A stretch of 64,000 bases of DNA from Haladaptatus sp. R4 (GTDB lineage: Archaea > Halobacteriota > Halobacteria > Halobacteriales > Haladaptataceae), in contig NZ_LWHG01000021.1 of assembly GCF_001625445.1 (NCBI RefSeq), positions 310,001-374,000 on the forward strand, read 5' to 3'. The first letter of the stretch is position 1, and every line of letters starts with the position of its first letter. Positions 61,172-64,000 of this stretch are shown here, in pieces. The notes beneath the pieces were generated by a model that worked only from the letters and a program-made list of their open reading frames with translations, was not told the origin of the DNA and did not search any database. The position numbers were made by a program, and so were the translations under genes.

Positions 61172-62185
61172 ATGGAGTGGAAACCGGATCGAGGGTTGCA
61201 GGTTCGGATGGTCGCCACGTTGTGTCTCGTCGTCCTCTTCGCGGTTGCGATTCCGGCGACGCTCTGGCTCATCGTTACGGCGGGGGCACGCCTCGTCGCG
61301 CTCTTTACCGGAACGACGATGACCGCCGTCCTCATCATGGCGGGATTGGCGGGCGGATCGAGCGTGCTCGGCTTCTACGTCATCGAACGCTACGCGAACA
61401 GCGATTTGACGGGCTTCCCGAAGGACGGAGACGACGAACCCGTCGTCGTCGAAGTCCCCCCGGAAGTCGAGGCGCGCGCGACGAAAATCGCCAGCCATCT
61501 GTCGGTCCCTCGACCGGACATCGAGTGCCGGACCTCGAACGTTCCGACGGCGTTCACGACCGGGTATTCGCCCGAGAGCGCGACCATCGTCGTGACGACG
61601 GCGCTCGTGGAGACGCTCTCGGCCGACGAACTCGAAGCCGTGCTCGCACACGAGTTCGCCCACGTTCGCCACCGGGATTTCCTCGTCGTTACCCTCGCGT
61701 CGCTTCCCCTCCGTCTCGCCCTGCGGGTTCGAAAGTACGCGGACAGACACTGGGCGTTGGACGCCGAGCGAGGTGCCCATCCGCTCGTCGGCCTGTTCTT
61801 CGCCTTTTCGTATGCGCTCTCGGCCGTCTTCAGTTTCGTCGGACGGGTCCTGCTCGCGCTCCTCTCGCGCTATCGGGAACTCGCCGCCGACCGCGGCGCG
61901 GTGCGGATCACCGGAAACGCGGGCGAACTCGCCTTGGCGCTCCGGAAACTGTACGACGCGACGGCGACGCGCCCGCCGACGGACATGCGGGACGCCTACG
62001 AAATCCCGCCGGAACGCGCCATCGTCCCGCTCTCGATGGCGACCGACGTGGACGGAGCGGATTCGGCGGACGCGGACACGCCGTGGCTCGAAACCCACCC
62101 ATCGCTCGAAACGCGGTTGGAACGACTTCGTGAGGCCGAAGAGCAGTTCGAACGGGCATCGTCCGCCGGTAGCCCGGAGAACTGA
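61172..62185 (+). CDS. M48-family metallopeptidase (HtpX-like)
   Basis: Membrane-bound zinc protease of the HtpX type, 337 residues. Two N-terminal helices are followed by the zinc motif HEFAH at 160-164, two more helices, and the third ligand Glu in RYRELAADR. It should degrade misfolded membrane proteins. Its stop shares a base with an in-frame ATG of the next gene. Length and order of elements are normal. Confidence 0.9.
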   Translation: MEWKPDRGLQVRMVATLCLVVLFAVAIPATLWLIVTAGARLVALFTGTTMTAVLIMAGLAGGSSVLGFYVIERYANSDLTGFPKDGDDEPVVVEVPPEVEARATKIASHLSVPRPDIECRTSNVPTAFTTGYSPESATIVVTTALVETLSADELEAVLAHEFAHVRHRDFLVVTLASLPLRLALRVRKYADRHWALDAERGAHPLVGLFFAFSYALSAVFSFVGRVLLALLSRYRELAADRGAVRITGNAGELALALRKLYDATATRPPTDMRDAYEIPPERAIVPLSMATDVDGADSADADTPWLETHPSLETRLERLREAEEQFERASSAGSPEN

Positions 62186-62214
62186 TGTACCGAGCGGTAC
62201 GACAGGTACTGACG

Positions 62215-62924
62215 ATGGACGACGCGACGCCACGGGCGACGTTCGACGCACAACTCGTCTCCGGCGATGTCACGTTCGACGCACGGGACGTGCAACTGCT
62301 TCGGGCGATAGACGAACACGGCTCGCTCAACGCGGCGGCGACCGCCCTCGGGCGGTCGTACGCCCACGCACAGCGCCGAGTCGTGACGCTGGAGGACGGT
62401 TTCGGACCGCTCGTCCGCCGCGAACGCGGCGGGACGAGCGGCGGGGGGAGCACGTTGACCGACGAGGCGCGGCGACTCATCCAGCGATTCCGCCGACTCA
62501 CGGCGGAACGTCCGGCCTCGCCGACGTGGACGAGACGGTTCTCGTCGGCACCGTCACCGAACGCGACGGCGAGTTCGGTCTCGTCGAGACGGACGTCGGC
62601 GTCGTTCGGGCGCTCGTCCCGGCCGACGCCGACGCCGTGGAGGTACCCATCCGCTCCGACGTGATCACCCTCTACAGTCCCGACGCCGCGCCGCAGGGGG
62701 ACGACACGAGCGCCAGAAACCAGTTTTCCGGGACGGTTGTGGCTGTCGAAGAGGGGAAACGAATCGCCCGCATCACCGTCGACGTCGGGGCCGAAACGCC
62801 GTTCCTCGCGCTCGTCACGATGAACAGCGTCGAGCGGTTGGGACTGGAACCCGGTCGGCCGGTCGTCGCCTCGTTCAAGGCGACGACGACGCGGGCGGTT
62901 CCGGTGGAGTTGAGGTCCGAATAA
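62215..62924 (+). pseudogene. ModE-like HTH plus TOBE regulator, one-base deletion
   Basis: The start at 62215 gives MDDATPRATFDAQLVSGDVT, then a LysR/ModE-type HTH (AIDEHGSLNAAATALGRSYA), and LTDEARRLIQRFRRLTAE. One base missing near 62509-62510 moves the frame; the continuation SGLADVDETVLVGTVTERDG and two TOBE-like segments (VRALVPADADAVEVPIRSDV, FSGTVVAVEEGKRIARITVD) ends at 62924. Adding the base gives 236 residues, the usual size of molybdate/tungstate-responsive regulators. The ATG at 62185 is an alternative start. No molybdate transporter is in the window. Confidence 0.85.
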
Positions 62925-62926
62925 TC

Positions 62927-63024
62927 GGTCCGCGTCGAGAACTTCTCGGTCGGTTCGTTCGAGGGTTTCCCGGTCAATCCGCGTTGAGAACTTCTCGGTC
63001 GGTTCGTTCGAAGGTCTCCCGGTC
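62927..63024. repeat. 49-bp tandem duplication at the 3' end of a glycosyltransferase gene
   Basis: Bases 62927-62975 and 62976-63024 match at 44 of 49 positions. The right copy encodes the last residues of the minus-strand glycosyltransferase (TDRETFERTDREVLNAD); the left copy lies after its stop. Because 49 is not a multiple of three the duplicate is out of frame. Confidence 0.85.
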
Positions 63025-64000
63025 GGTCCGTCCGAGGATTTCGGCACACACGTCCACGAGACGCTTCGCCGACTGGTTCCACGAGTAGCGTTCCGCGACG
63101 GCCCGTCCTTGCTCCGAGAGTCGCGCCCGTAGCTCCGGCGACGAAACCGCCGTCGCTATCGCCGTCGCCAACTCCTCGGGGGTTTCCGGCGGGACGAGCA
63201 ACGCGGTTTCTCGGTCGATGGCGTACTCCGTGACGCCGTCGACCGACGTGGTGACGACGGGGGTGCCGCAGGCCAGCGCCTCCATGTTGACCATGCCGAA
63301 ACTCTCGTAGTGGGACGGCAAACAGGCCACGTCCGCGGCGGTGTAGTAACCCGGGAGTTCGTCGTGTGGAACCGCTCCGAGGACGGACACCGACGACGCC
63401 AGTTCGTGCTCCTCGATTCGCCGCTCCACTGCGTCCTCGTCCCCGCGACCGACGATGGAGAGGTGAACGTCGGTTCCGGCGTCGCGGGCCGCTGCAACCG
63501 CGTCGATGAGGTCGAAGACGCCTTTCGATTCCACGAAGCGACCGACGAACAGCACCGTCGGTTCTTCACGCTCGAATGCGGGCGGCGCGTCGGGGTGAAA
63601 CAGGTCAGTATCGACGCCCGGGTAGACGATGCCGTCGGGTTCGTAGCCGTGTTGCTCGACGAACTCCGCGTTCGTCTGCACCGAATTCACGACCGAGTGG
63701 CTGTCCGACAGCATCCCGTGGGCCGCCGTCCCGAGTCCCGTCCGCTCGAAGCCGTGGTACACGCGAATCACGGGGATGTCGAGGAGGTTCGAGAGGACGA
63801 TGTCCTCTAAGTAGTGGTGTGTCACGAGCACGTCGAGGGTTTCGTTCATCCGCGCAATCGTCCCGTCGCGCATCGCGCCGAGCAGGGGAACGAGTTTTCC
63901 CGTGATGGCGGGAAACACGCGAGTTGCGGCGTCGAACGCGGGGTCAGACAGTTGGACGATTTCCGCGTCCGTCGTGCGCATCTTCGACGTCAGTTCCCCG
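62974..64000 (-). CDS. Glycosyltransferase family 4, N terminus cut by window
   Basis: GT-B-fold glycosyltransferase; the frame is open to the window edge, so the start lies beyond base 64000 (an internal ATG at 63981 would leave too short an N-terminal domain). Visible: the C-terminal domain with PGVDTDLFHP, VLFVGRFVESKGVFDLIDAV, LGAVPHDELPGYYTAADV and the nucleotide-sugar motif PSHYESFGMVNMEALACGTP (E-x7-E type). The C terminus ends in a short repeat ERTDRE that derives from a local DNA duplication. Probably acts in exopolysaccharide, S-layer glycan or glycolipid synthesis. Confidence 0.9.
   Translation of the reverse strand, partial: GELTSKMRTTDAEIVQLSDPAFDAATRVFPAITGKLVPLLGAMRDGTIARMNETLDVLVTHHYLEDIVLSNLLDIPVIRVYHGFERTGLGTAAHGMLSDSHSVVNSVQTNAEFVEQHGYEPDGIVYPGVDTDLFHPDAPPAFEREEPTVLFVGRFVESKGVFDLIDAVAAARDAGTDVHLSIVGRGDEDAVERRIEEHELASSVSVLGAVPHDELPGYYTAADVACLPSHYESFGMVNMEALACGTPVVTTSVDGVTEYAIDRETALLVPPETPEELATAIATAVSSPELRARLSEQGRAVAERYSWNQSAKRLVDVCAEILGRTDRETFERTDREVLNAD

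Noticed and set aside
1-64000. tRNA and rRNA genes
   Set aside because: No tRNA-like cloverleaf or rRNA-like conserved stretch was recognised by eye; a covariance search would be needed to exclude them.

Overview
The window is a stretch of chromosome from an extremely halophilic archaeon (class Halobacteria). The DNA is GC-rich, the predicted proteins are very acidic, and several genes have a TATA-like box 25-30 bases before the start codon as leaderless transcripts do. The gene set is typical of the group: FtsZ1-SecE-Spt5, membrane-anchored LonB, DTD2-type D-aminoacyl-tRNA deacylase, bacterio-opsin-activator-type HTH regulators, DUF371, HVO_0758-type zinc fingers and a Tat/PGF-CTERM surface protein. 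I cannot name the genus. No rRNA, tRNA, CRISPR array or intact insertion sequence was seen.

Layout. 1-2.8 kb: dnaK (5' end outside the window) and dnaJ. 2.8-8 kb: a cupredoxin-like surface protein, an AtoE-type fatty-acid transporter divergent from an AMP-ligase-like fragment, an aldo/keto reductase, a small membrane protein with a winged-helix regulator, and a palindromic repeat element. 8.2-10 kb: a three-gene overlapping operon (ApbE flavinyltransferase, a membrane-anchored calcium-repeat protein, a di-heme-type membrane protein) that may form an electron-transfer unit. 10-17 kb: acetyl-CoA synthetase, a zinc-finger gene, a PHP-domain gene, a membrane hydrolase, a PncC-type amidase and an ABC exporter. 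17-24 kb: an aminotransferase, then pabB / HHH protein / aroE, and two tandem Na+/Ca2+-exchanger paralogues. 24-31 kb: information processing and cell division (dtdA, ftsZ1, secE, spt5), a CPBP protease and lonB. 31-36 kb: nadM with a SAM hydrolase, NUDIX, zinc ribbons, and a PHP / asparagine-synthase-like pair. 37-47 kb: purL, an S66 peptidase, nikR, DUF192, an HNH-like protein, a Na+/H+ antiporter, a succinate-semialdehyde-type dehydrogenase, endonuclease III and an M50-like protein. 48-54 kb: a coiled-coil protein, SppA, an epimerase, MFS and a glycosyltransferase. 55-64 kb: Rieske protein, pabC-pabA, a proteasome-like protein, MFS, an HTH_10 regulator divergent from a cytochrome P450, an M48 protease, a TOBE-type regulator and a glycosyltransferase that runs off the end.

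Two things stand out. (1) At least five otherwise conserved genes (zinc finger at 12.5 kb, pabB, PHP at 35 kb, proteasome-like at 57 kb, TOBE regulator at 62.5 kb), and probably the glycosyltransferase at 53.9 kb, are broken by one- or two-base indels. Their density suggests residual sequencing errors more than decay. (2) The intergenic DNA carries structured repeats: a cassette of consecutive hairpins found at 27.9 and 54.4 kb, whose first stem includes the spt5 stop codon; two long palindromic elements (7.6 and 54.3 kb) sharing an internal module; three perfect 37-bp tandem repeats; and a 49-bp duplication at the 3' end of a glycosyltransferase gene.

Pathway links visible here: PabB, PabA, PabC and AroE belong to the chorismate / p-aminobenzoate branch but are split between 18-21 kb and 55-57 kb. 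DnaK/DnaJ, LonB, the proteasome-like protein and the HtpX-like and SppA proteases form a protein-quality-control theme. SecE and Spt5 follow ftsZ1 in the order usual for haloarchaea.
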